From Vulcanimicrobiota bacterium (GTDB lineage: Bacteria > Vulcanimicrobiota > Vulcanimicrobiia > Vulcanimicrobiales > Vulcanimicrobiaceae): DNA of 64,000 nucleotides. The stretch covers positions 1 to 64,000 of the forward strand of contig JAAXCX010000006.1 of NCBI GenBank assembly GCA_013036105.1, written 5' to 3'. Within the stretch, counting starts at the first letter, position 1; every line of letters begins with the position of its first letter. The position numbers and the translations under genes were made by a program. Positions 48,328 through 57,414 of this stretch are shown here, one piece after another. The notes under the pieces were generated by a model that worked only from the letters and a program-made list of their open reading frames with translations, did no database searches and was not told where the DNA came from.

Positions 48328-49341
48328 GTGAGCCAGAGCCCGCTTCTCTTTAGCGGAAATTCCAATCAAAAACTCGCCGAGGACATTGCCCGGCGGTTAA
48401 AGCTGCATGTCGGAAAAGCGACCGTTTCCAAATTCAAGAACGAGGAAACGCGCGTGCAGATCGGCGAGAACGTGCGCGGCTCCGAAGTCTTCGTCATCCA
48501 GTCGATCTGCAAATCTCCAAGCGGCGGCGTGAACGATTCGCTGATGGAGCTGCTGCTGATGATCGACGCGCTCAAGCGCGCATCCGCTTCGCGCATCACG
48601 GCGGTCATTCCGTACTACGGATACGCTAAGCAAGACAAGAAATCGAGCGGCCGCGAACCGATCTCGGCGAAGGTCGTGGCAAATATGCTCAAAACGGCCG
48701 GCGCCAAACGCATGGTCACGATGGATTTGCATGCCGCGCAGATCCAAGGCTTCTTCGACGGACCGGTTGACAACCTGATGGCAATGCCGACGCTGTGCAA
48801 CTATCTCAAGAAGGAAGAACTCTCGGAGGGCCGGGTCGTCATCGTCTCGCCCGATGCGGGCGGCGTGCACCGCGCGGAGCTCTTCGCCAAGCGCCTGGGA
48901 AGCTCGCTCGCGATCGTCTTCAAGCGGCGCCCGGAGCCCGACGTCTCCGAAGTCACGGATATCGTCGGCGACGTTTCCGGTAAGGTTGCCGTCGTCGTGG
49001 ATGATATGATCTCGACCGGCGGTACGCTGGCCAAAGCCGCCGAAGCGATTCTTTCGCGCGGCGCGACAAAAGTCTACACGGTCGCGACCCACGGAATTTT
49101 TGCGGGCGACGCGATCGCCGTGCTCGAAGAATCGCCCATCGAAAAAGTGATCGTCACCGATACGATCCCGTTCTCGGACGCGCTCGAGCATCCGAAGTTC
49201 GCGCAACTCTCGATCGCGCAGACGTTCGCCGACGCAATCAACCGCATCACCACTAATCGTTCCGTCTCGGAACTCTTTACCGAAGACGGAGAAAAAAAAA
49301 TGAATGAACTTCGTCCGCCGGAGCCCGTAGCAGTTACATAA
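48328..49341 (+). CDS. prs: Ribose-phosphate pyrophosphokinase
   Basis: About 337 residues. It makes PRPP from ribose 5-phosphate and ATP. LLFSGNSNQKLAEDIA opens the protein; DLHAAQIQGFFD carries catalytic His and Asp positions, and VVVDDMISTGGTLAKAA is the PRPP-binding loop. GTG 48328 has AAAGGA about 11 nt upstream. It overlaps rplY (TAATG at 49339-49343), giving a prs-rplY-pth operon found in many bacteria. Confidence 0.96.
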   Translation: MSQSPLLFSGNSNQKLAEDIARRLKLHVGKATVSKFKNEETRVQIGENVRGSEVFVIQSICKSPSGGVNDSLMELLLMIDALKRASASRITAVIPYYGYAKQDKKSSGREPISAKVVANMLKTAGAKRMVTMDLHAAQIQGFFDGPVDNLMAMPTLCNYLKKEELSEGRVVIVSPDAGGVHRAELFAKRLGSSLAIVFKRRPEPDVSEVTDIVGDVSGKVAVVVDDMISTGGTLAKAAEAILSRGATKVYTVATHGIFAGDAIAVLEESPIEKVIVTDTIPFSDALEHPKFAQLSIAQTFADAINRITTNRSVSELFTEDGEKKMNELRPPEPVAVT

Positions 49342-50006
49342 TGGCACAACAATTGAATTTGACCATCGAGCGGCGCGAAAGCGCCGGCACGACCAAGGCG
49401 CGCGCGCTTCGCAAGGACGGGAAAATTCCCGGCATCCTGTACGGGCACGGCTCCAATCCGCAAGCGATCGCCTTTGCGCGCCGCGCACTCGACGACATTC
49501 TGCATCATGGCGCGCGCACGTCGCTGATCACGCTCACGATGGACGGCAAGCGCGTGGATACCGCGCTGCTGCGTGAAGTGCAAGTGGACCCGGTCTCGCG
49601 CCGCATCGTGCACGTCGATCTCCAACGCGTCTCCGCCGACGAAACGGTGCAGGCCAAACTTCCCGTCGTCACCGTGGGAACGCCTGAGGGCGTTCGCAGC
49701 TTCGGCGGCGTCATGGACGTCGTGCTGCACGATCTCGAGGTCGAAGGCCCGGCCAACAAGCTCCCGGATCGGATCGAGATCGACGTCAACGAGCTGGGCA
49801 TCCATCAACACGTGACCGCGGGCGAGATCAAACTCCCCGAAGGTTTCAAAATGATCACACCGGCTGACGCGACCGTGGTCGCCGTCGAACCGTCGAAGAC
49901 CGAGAAACTGCTCGAAGAAGCCGCCGTCGGGGTTACCGAACAAGCCGAGCCCGAGATCGTCGGCAAACCCGCCGAAGAAACGCCGGCCGAAGGAGCTTCG
50001 GAGTAA
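49341..50006 (+). CDS. rplY: 50S ribosomal protein L25 (CTC family)
   Basis: A 221-residue L25 of the long general-stress (CTC) type: an N-terminal 5S rRNA-binding domain (RRESAGTTKARALRKDGKIP, GILYGHGSNP) and a C-terminal beta domain (DVVLHDLEVEGPANKLPDRI, ADATVVAVE), with an acidic tail. It starts at an ATG sharing a base with the prs stop. Its own stop TAA lies within the expected overlap with pth. Confidence 0.95.
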   Translation: MAQQLNLTIERRESAGTTKARALRKDGKIPGILYGHGSNPQAIAFARRALDDILHHGARTSLITLTMDGKRVDTALLREVQVDPVSRRIVHVDLQRVSADETVQAKLPVVTVGTPEGVRSFGGVMDVVLHDLEVEGPANKLPDRIEIDVNELGIHQHVTAGEIKLPEGFKMITPADATVVAVEPSKTEKLLEEAAVGVTEQAEPEIVGKPAEETPAEGASE

Positions 50007-50572
50007 AACTCGTCGCCGGACTGGGCAATCCCGGCAAAGAGTACGCGCAGACCCGGCACAACGTCGGATTCATGGTCGCCGAAGAGTTCGCGCGGCGGCT
50101 CGGCATCGATCGCTGGAAGATCAAAGACGGCGCGCGGCAAGCCTACGATTCCGCGCGCGGCTTAGTCCTCGTCGAACCGCAAACGTTCATGAACAACAGC
50201 GGCGTGCCCATCAGACTGATTGCGTCGTGGTACAGAGTGCCGCCCGAAGGCTTGCTGGTCGTCTACGACGACATGGACATCCCGTTTGGCAAACTGCGGT
50301 TACGCGCGTCCGGCGGACACGGCGGGCACAACGGCCTGCGTTCGGTCATCGCGACGATGGACGAGCAATTCGCACGCTTGCGGGTCGGCGTCGGCCGCCC
50401 CGATTACGACAGTATCGATCACGTCCTCGCGCCCTTCACGTCCGAAGAGCGCGCGGCGCTGCCGGGCATCGTGTCGGCCGCGACCGACGGCGTCGCCTGC
50501 TGGTTCGATCGCGGCATCGAAGCGGCGATGCAGTTTGCGAACACCTGGGAGTTGCCGCAAACGGCGGATTAG
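50003..50572 (+). CDS. pth: Peptidyl-tRNA hydrolase; start codon non-canonical (GTA)
   Basis: About 189 residues. It releases tRNA from peptidyl-tRNA. KLVAGLGNPGKEYAQTRHNV holds the essential Asn and His, with QTFMNNSG, YDDMDIPFGKLRLR and GGHGGHNGLRS following. The first in-frame ATG is 50072, inside the domain and past the catalytic Asn and His. Upstream, the frame has no ATG, GTG, TTG or CTG between the rplY interior and the motif; it begins GTA AAA CTC at 50003. Other junctions in this window use GTGA; here the sequence reads GTAA, so a single base change (50005) would explain the loss. Confidence 0.85.
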   Translation, partial: VKLVAGLGNPGKEYAQTRHNVGFMVAEEFARRLGIDRWKIKDGARQAYDSARGLVLVEPQTFMNNSGVPIRLIASWYRVPPEGLLVVYDDMDIPFGKLRLRASGGHGGHNGLRSVIATMDEQFARLRVGVGRPDYDSIDHVLAPFTSEERAALPGIVSAATDGVACWFDRGIEAAMQFANTWELPQTAD

Positions 50573-51756
50573 CGGCAGACCCGGGGACGCCCCTGAAGAA
50601 TCGGAATGCGTTCTCCCGCCGGCGGGCGCGTTGAGAAGTACCAGTAGCCCAGCAGATGCGGACAGACCGGCTGCAGCGCTTGATCGGCGCCGCGAACCGC
50701 GCCGCGGATCGCGCTGACACGATCGCCGGTAACGGTAAGCGCGTATTGGTCGGCGGCCATATCGAGGTCGCGTTCGTAGCCGTTGAAAAACGGGAGAGCG
50801 ACCAGATAGACACACCCGAGCAACGCTCCAACCAGCGCGAGCCGCGAAACCGGATCATCGTCGCGCCGGAATCCGATCCGGTCGGCCAGGAAGATGGCCA
50901 GCGCCGATCCCAGCACCAGCATGGCTCCCAGGATCAGAGCCAAATGGAGCGCGCTATTGGCGGCAACCCATCCAAACGAGCGCGCGATCGTGAATCGCAG
51001 CTCGGCTTGGGTCGCGCCGGCGACCGCCGTATCGGATATAACCACGCGCTGCGAAGCGCCCCAGCCCAAGACGTATGACGATCCGGCGTGCGTTCGCCGC
51101 GAAACGATCTCTTCCACGACGGGCACGGAGACGTTTCCGGCGCGCGCGCGCAGCGCAGGCAGCTCGCTCTGCAGCGCGCCGGCCGGCAAGTCGCGATACG
51201 TCGCGAACATCGGCGCGAGCGCGAACGGTTGAATGTAGGTCAGCAGCAGCGTCATTCCGATAATGCCCGCCGTTGTGTAGGCGTACCATTGGTGCGTGCG
51301 GTCCACGAGTCCGAGCACGACGGCGGCCAGCAGTCCTGCCGCAACCATCGCGATGACCGTCGTCAACAGCCAGCTGCCAAACCAGTAGCGCGTCAGCACG
51401 TCGCTCAAGCCCATGATCCACGACATGCGGTACTGGAAAAACATCGGAACGAACGCCGCCGCGCGATCGAGTAACGCGAGCAGCGCGCCGAACCAAAAGC
51501 GCACCCAGAATTCAGATCCAATGCGAGCGCGCAATCGATCGCGCAGGCGCGCGGACCGCCCGGAGTTCCAAAACCATGCCAATACGGCGATCTGTATCGC
51601 GATGGTCGCAAACCAGACCGGAATGGTGAATTGTTCGAAATGCTGAGCGGCCGCGGCGCGGGCCGGATCGACCAGCAAGAAGGGCGACTGCGTCAGGAGC
51701 GCGTGCGCGGGAATCGCGTTGACGACGTAGTCGAGGGCGTTAGGCCGTCCGATCAC
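50569..51756 (-). CDS. M48-like membrane protein lacking the zinc-protease motif
   Basis: A 395-residue integral membrane protein with the layout of Ste24/HtpX-type M48 proteases: several N-terminal membrane helices, LALVDR-like loops and IQPFALAPMF. Where the family has HExxH, this protein reads AELRFTIARSFGWVAANS; the downstream metal Glu region reads YERDLDMAADQYAL, and the C-terminal His of the usual THP motif is Arg (STRPPAGERI). All three metal-site signatures are lost. The GTG at 51756 overlaps thyX by GTGA. It is probably a catalytically dead pseudoprotease that may still bind partners. Confidence 0.8.
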   Translation of the reverse strand: MIGRPNALDYVVNAIPAHALLTQSPFLLVDPARAAAAQHFEQFTIPVWFATIAIQIAVLAWFWNSGRSARLRDRLRARIGSEFWVRFWFGALLALLDRAAAFVPMFFQYRMSWIMGLSDVLTRYWFGSWLLTTVIAMVAAGLLAAVVLGLVDRTHQWYAYTTAGIIGMTLLLTYIQPFALAPMFATYRDLPAGALQSELPALRARAGNVSVPVVEEIVSRRTHAGSSYVLGWGASQRVVISDTAVAGATQAELRFTIARSFGWVAANSALHLALILGAMLVLGSALAIFLADRIGFRRDDDPVSRLALVGALLGCVYLVALPFFNGYERDLDMAADQYALTVTGDRVSAIRGAVRGADQALQPVCPHLLGYWYFSTRPPAGERIPILQGRPRVCR

Positions 51757-52394
51757 GTGTGCGCGGGCGCGCGCTCCCAGCCCAGCGCTTGCGCGACGAC
51801 CGGCAACTCATCCACGAAGATCCGGCGGCATTCTTCGGCGATCTCGCGATGCTCCAACTGGGTGGATGGATCGGTCCTCAGATTGATGTAGTGGATCCAG
51901 TCGCGGACAGTGCCTTTCATGTAAATGGTCGTCGCCGATGCGAGCGGCAACAAGAAGCGTGCCGACTCCTTGGCGATGCCCTTGGCCAGGGCTTCTTCGT
52001 ACAAGCGGTACGCTTCACCGAAATGCTCGTCTTGGGCGCGTTCGAACCAGTCGAGCGTTTCGGGAGGGAGATCATCATGCGACGATTGGCGGTTTTTCGG
52101 ATCTTGCCGCCGCGGATGTACGCGTTCGATCTTCTGCAGCTCGGCATACCGCAAACTGAACTCTTGAAAATGCATGCTGCGGTGACGAATGATTTGCGCG
52201 CTGATGCTGCGCGTCGTCTGAATCTCGATGCAGAGATCGGCCATTTCAAAAACCGACCAGTGCGCGTTCTTGATGCAATACCGCAACAGGCCGGCGACGT
52301 CGGGGTTCTCCTGGTTGGCGGGATTGCTCACGCGCGCACAATAGCCCATCAAACGCTCGGCGTCGGGCGTGATCCAAACCAGTCTGCACCGCAT
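51753..52394 (-). CDS. thyX: Flavin-dependent thymidylate synthase
   Basis: About 213 residues. RHRSMHFQEFSLRYAEL is the ThyX signature (RHRxxSxxExSxRY type), followed by ARFLLPLASATTIYMKGT and the RTDPSTQLEHREIA helix. It methylates dUMP with methylene-tetrahydrofolate and FADH2; no thyA is visible here. ATG 52394 (MRCRLVWITPD) is chosen over an upstream frame extension that lies within the GGDEF gene. Confidence 0.95.
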   Translation of the reverse strand: MRCRLVWITPDAERLMGYCARVSNPANQENPDVAGLLRYCIKNAHWSVFEMADLCIEIQTTRSISAQIIRHRSMHFQEFSLRYAELQKIERVHPRRQDPKNRQSSHDDLPPETLDWFERAQDEHFGEAYRLYEEALAKGIAKESARFLLPLASATTIYMKGTVRDWIHYINLRTDPSTQLEHREIAEECRRIFVDELPVVAQALGWERAPAHT

Positions 52395-52431
52395 GCTCCC
52401 AGGGTTCGCGCTGCCCGGGCTCTTTTGCTTT

Positions 52432-53457
52432 TCAGCGATGCACGGTGAAGCTGCCGCGCCCGTCCGGAAACGCGACGCGGTCCCTTCCTGAGCGTTTGCT
52501 GTGATACATCGCCGCGTCAGCCGCTTCGAAGAGCGCGCTCGCTGACGCTGCGTCGTATGGAAATGCCGCGACGCCCACGCTGGCCGTAACCGGCAGGCCG
52601 ACGCCGAAATCGCAAGCGCGCACGGCATCGCAAAACGCTTGTGCGCGCGCGATCGCGCCGCGCTTGTGTTCGTTGCGCAGAACGGCGCAAAATTCGTCGC
52701 CGCCGTTACGCGCTCCCAGATCAACCGCGGGCCGCAAATGTTCGCGCAGCATCCCTCCCAACCGCTGCAGCACCCGGTCGCCGGCAGTGTGCCCGCGCGC
52801 ATCGTTCACGCCTTTGAAACCGTCGGTGTCGATGAACCACAAGGCCAGCGTGACGCTGCGTCCGATCTCCGCCGCGCGCAACTCCACCTGTAACGTGTCG
52901 CGAAACGCGCGCGCGGTGTACAGGCCGGTCAGCGCGTCATACGTCGCGCTCGCGCGGTCGGATTCGCGGTCGCGCGCGAGCATATAGGGCACGGCGGCAT
53001 GCGCCGCAGCTCGGATCAGCGCTTCTGAAGCGCGGATCGATCCCCGCGCCGAGGCATAGGTCACGGCGCACAATGCATTCCCTACATACATAGGAACGGC
53101 AAGCGCCGCGCGATCCGTGGGAATCACCGGTTTGGAGCCGGACCCGAGCATCATGTGGTGTCCGGCCAGAGCCGCATGCGCCGGCAATGAGTCGCCGTCG
53201 AGCCGCAAACGCAGATCGCGAAAGTATTCGGCGCGGCCGCCGCCGGCAAACATGCACGCCAATTCTTCGCCCGCGGGCCGGAAAACGAGAACGGCGTCGA
53301 TCGCCGGATCCACTACCGCGAGCGCGGCTTCGAGCGTCTGCAAGACGGCTGCAGCCGAATCTCGCGAAGCTGCGGTCAGTGCACTCACCGCCTCGAGCAA
53401 GGCCCGCTCGGAGCGGACGGCTTCGCGGCAGCGCCCGTGCAGCGACGGTATCCTCAT
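52432..53457 (-). CDS. GAF-like + GGDEF diguanylate cyclase
   Basis: About 341 residues. The N-terminal half is GAF-like (AAVLQTLEAALAVVDPAID, ALAVPMYVGNALCAVTYAS), probably a sensor. The C-terminal half is a GGDEF domain with DALTGLYTARAFRD and the active site ARNGGDEFCAV; the usual RxxD inhibitory site five residues upstream reads PAVD. It should make cyclic di-GMP. No membrane helix. It diverges from the MalT/LuxR regulator with a 34-bp gap, so the two are likely co-regulated. Confidence 0.88.
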   Translation of the reverse strand: MRIPSLHGRCREAVRSERALLEAVSALTAASRDSAAAVLQTLEAALAVVDPAIDAVLVFRPAGEELACMFAGGGRAEYFRDLRLRLDGDSLPAHAALAGHHMMLGSGSKPVIPTDRAALAVPMYVGNALCAVTYASARGSIRASEALIRAAAHAAVPYMLARDRESDRASATYDALTGLYTARAFRDTLQVELRAAEIGRSVTLALWFIDTDGFKGVNDARGHTAGDRVLQRLGGMLREHLRPAVDLGARNGGDEFCAVLRNEHKRGAIARAQAFCDAVRACDFGVGLPVTASVGVAAFPYDAASASALFEAADAAMYHSKRSGRDRVAFPDGRGSFTVHR

Positions 53458-53491
53458 ATGGAGGGCAAGTGCCCGCGTCGAAGCGCTCGCT

Positions 53492-56059
53492 GTGCACACA
53501 CCGCGCTTCATGCGCGCCCGCGTCAACGAACGGCTCACGCGCGCGGCCCGCTTTCCGGTGACGCTGCTGGCGGCTCCGGCCGGCTTCGGGAAGAGCGTGG
53601 CGCTGCGGGATTTCATCGAAAGCTCGCAGCTGAACGCCGCCGTCCTGGAACTGCGCCGCGAAGATTCGGCGCTGCTCGATTTCGTCCGACGCTTGAGCGA
53701 TGCGATCGCGCCCGCGGCTCCGTCCGCGGCGGCCGCTTTCCCGGCGCTGGCGGAACGCGTGATGGCGGCCTCACAGCCCGTGCGCGAAATCTCCGACTGG
53801 TTCGTCGAGCATACAAAACACGCGTCGTGCACGATTGTCATCGACGATCTGCACTATGCCACCGACGTCGCGTCGGTCGCATTTCTCGCCGACGTGATCG
53901 AACGCACGAGCGACCGTCTATCCTGGATTATCGCGGCGCGAACGGACATGGGGCTGCCGGTCGCGACCTGGGTGGCTTACGGGCGCATGGATTTTCCGGT
54001 CGGCGAAGACGATCTGCGGTTCACACCGGAAGAAGCGCTGGCGGCGGCGGGCGACGCGGAGAATGCCGCCCAGCCGCAGGAAGTCGAATCGCTGCGGGCG
54101 CTGACCGGCGGCTGGCCGGTAGCGCTGAACATCGCGCTGCGCACGCGCACGCGCGTGAGCGATCTCGCAGCCGCCGCGAGCGGAACGCGCGAGATCGTGT
54201 ACCGCTATCTCGCGGAACAAATCTTAGCGAGCGTGTCCGAAGAGCAACGCTCGTTTTTGCTGCGCAGTTCGGTCTTTTCGTCGTTCGACGGCGAGATCGT
54301 CGAACGGCTGGGTGCCCGCGAGATCTTTGAAGCCGTCCGGCGTAACGTCACATTTCTCACCGAGATTTCGCCCGGGGAATTCCGCTACCACGATCTCTTC
54401 CGCGAGTTTCTCGAAACCCAACTGCAGCGCACCGGCCGGTCGGCTTGGCTGAAAGCTATTGGCGAAGGCGCGAGCCTGCTCGAAGCGCGCGGCGACGAAC
54501 GCGCCGCGCTGCTGCTGTACGCACGCGCTTCCGATGGCGGGGCGATCGTCCGAATTCTCGAGCGGTCCGGGCTGGCGCTCTTCGAACGCGGTGAGGGCGC
54601 GGCCCTTCGCACGGCTATCGAACCACTTTCGCAAGAACAGACGCGCGCAAGCGCCACAGTCCAAGCGCTGCGTGCGATGCTCGAATCGGCGCGCGGCCAT
54701 TTCGAAACGGCGGAACCCGCGTTTCTTGCTGCGATCGCCGATTCGAAGGACGCGGCCGTGCGCCTCAATCTCGTGCACCGGTATGCGGTCGAGCTCGTAC
54801 GCCAAGGCCGCGACTGCATCGCGCTGCTCGAACCGGTCGCACTCGACAAATCCGTGCCCAAACAAGCGCAGCTTCCGATCTTGGGAACGCTCGCGACGGC
54901 ATATGCGGGCGCCGGATCCTTCGACCGCGCCGAAGACACGATCGAGCGGGCATTGAAACTCGTCGACACCCAGACGTCTGACGAGGCCCGCGCGCGCCTG
55001 CTGCAACAAGCATCGTACGTCTATCAATTCACGCATCCCGATCGCGCAAGGAAGTATGCCGGACTTGCGATCGAACTCGCGGTCGCGCGCAATCTGTACG
55101 ACGTCGCCGCGCGCGCCAGCAGTGTGCAATACGCGATCCTTTACAACGAGACGACCGATCCGATCGGGTTGCTCGCCATTCTCGACAAACTCGGCGAATA
55201 CGCGCGCAAAGGCGGCAGCGAACAGACACGGCTCTACGGTCTGATCGCGTCCTACGATTTACAGGTGGAACGCGGCGAGGAATCCGCGCTGGAAGAACTC
55301 GATCGCGAACTCGCGCAAAGCCAAGCGGCGCTGCCGCTCGCAAGCAACGAAATGCTCGTTCCGGCGCGAGCGCTGCGCGAAACATGGTCCGGAAACTTCC
55401 GCGGCGCGTTTGCGCTCGTTCGAGAGAATCCGCAGGTCCAGCGTAACGACGAGCTTCGCGCCGTCGCCGCTTCGCTCGCGGCGCTCTGCGCATTCGCGGC
55501 CGGCATGCCCGGCGAGGGCGATGCGTTCGTGCACGAAGCGAACGAAGCGCTGCAGCGCATCACCGGATCGAATATGCAAACGATCCGCGCGCGGCTATTC
55601 CTGGCATTGGCCGAGATGCAGCGCGGACGGGATCAAGAAGCGCACCGCCATCTCTCGGCCGCTGAAAAAGCCGCGCCGCCGTCGATGGCGCAGCTTCGCG
55701 CGTTCGCGCACGCGGTGCGCGTAGCGTACCGGGTCCGGCTCTCGCAATCCGAGGACGGATCGTGGCCGGCCGCCCTCGAGCGTCTGCGCGCCGTGCATTT
55801 TGGCGGACTTGCACGCATGCTGGCTGCGCTGCCTTCGAGCGGAGCGGCGGCCGAGGGTTACAGCGCCCTCACGCCGGCGGAACGCGAGATACTGCAGCTG
55901 CTCGCACTGGGCGGGAGCAGCAAAGACGTGGCCGCCAGAACGGGCCGAAGCCCGCAGACCGTCGACACGCACATCCGTTCGATGTGCCGAAAACTGGGCT
56001 GCAGCGGCCGGCGCGAAGCGGTCGCGTTAGCAACAAGCAGCGGCTGGGTAGAAACCTAG
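53492..56059 (+). CDS. MalT/LuxR-family ATP-dependent transcription regulator
   Basis: About 855 residues. The N-terminal STAND NTPase has Walker A LLAAPAGFGKSVAL and Walker B CTIVIDDLHYA, followed by a long alpha-helical repeat region (TPR-like) and a C-terminal LuxR HTH (LTPAEREILQLLALGGSSKD, RSPQTVDTHIRSMCRKLGC). The layout matches MalT-like large LuxR activators. GTG 53492 includes HTPRFMRARVNERL; ATG 53510 is an alternative. Ligand unknown. Confidence 0.87.
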   Translation: MHTPRFMRARVNERLTRAARFPVTLLAAPAGFGKSVALRDFIESSQLNAAVLELRREDSALLDFVRRLSDAIAPAAPSAAAAFPALAERVMAASQPVREISDWFVEHTKHASCTIVIDDLHYATDVASVAFLADVIERTSDRLSWIIAARTDMGLPVATWVAYGRMDFPVGEDDLRFTPEEALAAAGDAENAAQPQEVESLRALTGGWPVALNIALRTRTRVSDLAAAASGTREIVYRYLAEQILASVSEEQRSFLLRSSVFSSFDGEIVERLGAREIFEAVRRNVTFLTEISPGEFRYHDLFREFLETQLQRTGRSAWLKAIGEGASLLEARGDERAALLLYARASDGGAIVRILERSGLALFERGEGAALRTAIEPLSQEQTRASATVQALRAMLESARGHFETAEPAFLAAIADSKDAAVRLNLVHRYAVELVRQGRDCIALLEPVALDKSVPKQAQLPILGTLATAYAGAGSFDRAEDTIERALKLVDTQTSDEARARLLQQASYVYQFTHPDRARKYAGLAIELAVARNLYDVAARASSVQYAILYNETTDPIGLLAILDKLGEYARKGGSEQTRLYGLIASYDLQVERGEESALEELDRELAQSQAALPLASNEMLVPARALRETWSGNFRGAFALVRENPQVQRNDELRAVAASLAALCAFAAGMPGEGDAFVHEANEALQRITGSNMQTIRARLFLALAEMQRGRDQEAHRHLSAAEKAAPPSMAQLRAFAHAVRVAYRVRLSQSEDGSWPAALERLRAVHFGGLARMLAALPSSGAAAEGYSALTPAEREILQLLALGGSSKDVAARTGRSPQTVDTHIRSMCRKLGCSGRREAVALATSSGWVET

Positions 56060-56087
56060 CTCGGCCGGGCAACAACGGAGCCTTTGC

Positions 56088-57347
56088 TTGCGCATACGTC
56101 TTTTTTGTTTACTGACTTTCGCGGCGGTCTCGGCAGGATGCGCCGGTTCTTCACGCGCGCTCATCCCCGCCGCACCCCAGAGCGCCGGCGCGACGAATTC
56201 GCCCAGCCTCACGGACATCACGGCAACCACGGCCGGAAACGGCGCGACGGGTCTGCCCGGCGGAAATGGCGCGACGGGATTGCCGGGGGGAAACGGCGCC
56301 ACGGGTCTTCCGGGCGGAAACGGCGCAACAGGGCTACCTGGTGCGCTACTGGCGTGCTCGCCGGTAGCGATTCCCGGTCAAGCAGCCTGCACAATCGCGG
56401 TCAACATCACCATACCGCCTTTGAGCGATCTCGGTACTCCGTCGTCGCTGCTGCCGGGACTGCACCCCAGCGATCTGCAGAACGCCTATAACCTTCCGTC
56501 TGCGCAGTCCGGCGGCACGGTTGCGATCGTCGACGCTTATGACGATCCGCTCGCCGAAACGGACCTCACGATCTACCGCGCCGCGTACGGCCTGCCGCCA
56601 TGCACGACGTCGAACGGCTGCTTCCGGAAGGTCAATCAGCAAGGCGGAACGGGATCGTATCCGGCGGCAAACGGCGCGTGGGGCGAAGAGATTTCACTCG
56701 ACCTCGACGTCGTGTCGGCCGCATGTCCGAAGTGTTCGATCGTCCTCGTCGAGGCAAACTCTGCGCAGATCGACGATCTCGGTGCGGCTGTAGACACGGC
56801 AGCTGCAATCGGCGCCTCGGCAATCAGCAACAGCTATTACGCGGCCGAGTGGTCGGGAGAAAGCGCAGAAGACGTGCACTACCGCCATCCGGGCACCGCG
56901 ATCACCGCGAGCTCGGGCGACCAGGCCGCACCGTTTTATCCGGCGGCTTCGCAATACGTCACCGCGGTCGGCGGCACCACCCTTTCCGGAAGCGCCGGCG
57001 CGTGGCACGAATCGCCGTGGGCGTATGGCGGGCAAGGCTGCAGCGCGTACATAAGCCGTCCGACCTGGCAAAAAAATATCTGTAAATCGCGCGCGACAGT
57101 GGACGTGGCGGCGGTCGCCGATCCACAAACCGGCGTTTCTATGTACGACTCCCTCGCAGGCGGCTGGCTGGTCGCGGGCGGCACGAGCATCGGCGCTCCG
57201 CTGATCGCGTCGGCGTACGCTCTCTCGGGCAATCCCGCCGGGCCTGCGTATTCGTACGCGCACCGGGATCAGTTCAACGATATTTCATCGTCGGGATTCG
57301 ATCTCGCAACGGGCCTGGGCTCACCTAACGGCGTCTTGGGGTTTTAG
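56088..57347 (+). CDS. Sedolisin (S53) lipoprotein with collagen-like stalk
   Basis: A 419-residue secreted serine-carboxyl peptidase. The N-terminus RLFCLLTFAAVSAGC is a lipobox. Residues about 50-85 are a collagen-like stretch of Gly-X-Y triplets (GLPGGNGAT repeated). The catalytic set is complete: WGEEISLDLD (Glu and Asp), SSGDQAAP (oxyanion Asp) and AGGTSIGAPL (Ser), plus the C-terminal Ca site FNDISSSGFDLATGLGS. Unlike the other sedolisin in the window it has no recognisable pro-domain. TTG 56088 is preceded by GGAG. Confidence 0.85.
   Translation: MRIRLFCLLTFAAVSAGCAGSSRALIPAAPQSAGATNSPSLTDITATTAGNGATGLPGGNGATGLPGGNGATGLPGGNGATGLPGALLACSPVAIPGQAACTIAVNITIPPLSDLGTPSSLLPGLHPSDLQNAYNLPSAQSGGTVAIVDAYDDPLAETDLTIYRAAYGLPPCTTSNGCFRKVNQQGGTGSYPAANGAWGEEISLDLDVVSAACPKCSIVLVEANSAQIDDLGAAVDTAAAIGASAISNSYYAAEWSGESAEDVHYRHPGTAITASSGDQAAPFYPAASQYVTAVGGTTLSGSAGAWHESPWAYGGQGCSAYISRPTWQKNICKSRATVDVAAVADPQTGVSMYDSLAGGWLVAGGTSIGAPLIASAYALSGNPAGPAYSYAHRDQFNDISSSGFDLATGLGSPNGVLGF
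56235..56342 (+). repeat. Four 27-bp tandem repeats encoding a collagen-like segment
   Basis: Four consecutive 27-bp units (56235, 56262, 56289, 56316), each beginning GGAAAYGGCGC and encoding GNGATGLPG. Synonymous differences between units show they are not recent perfect copies. In-frame copy-number change would lengthen or shorten the stalk without breaking the gene. Confidence 0.9.
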
Positions 57348-57414
57348 CGAAGATTAACCGCGGACCCGACCGCTAAACATACACCGCGTTTCGGGACGCA
57401 GTTATCTAGCGCGG

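Noticed and set aside
50072-50572. ATG 50072 as the true pth start
   Set aside because: It would delete the catalytic Asn and His in GLGNPGKEYAQTRHN, which are clearly encoded immediately upstream in the same frame.
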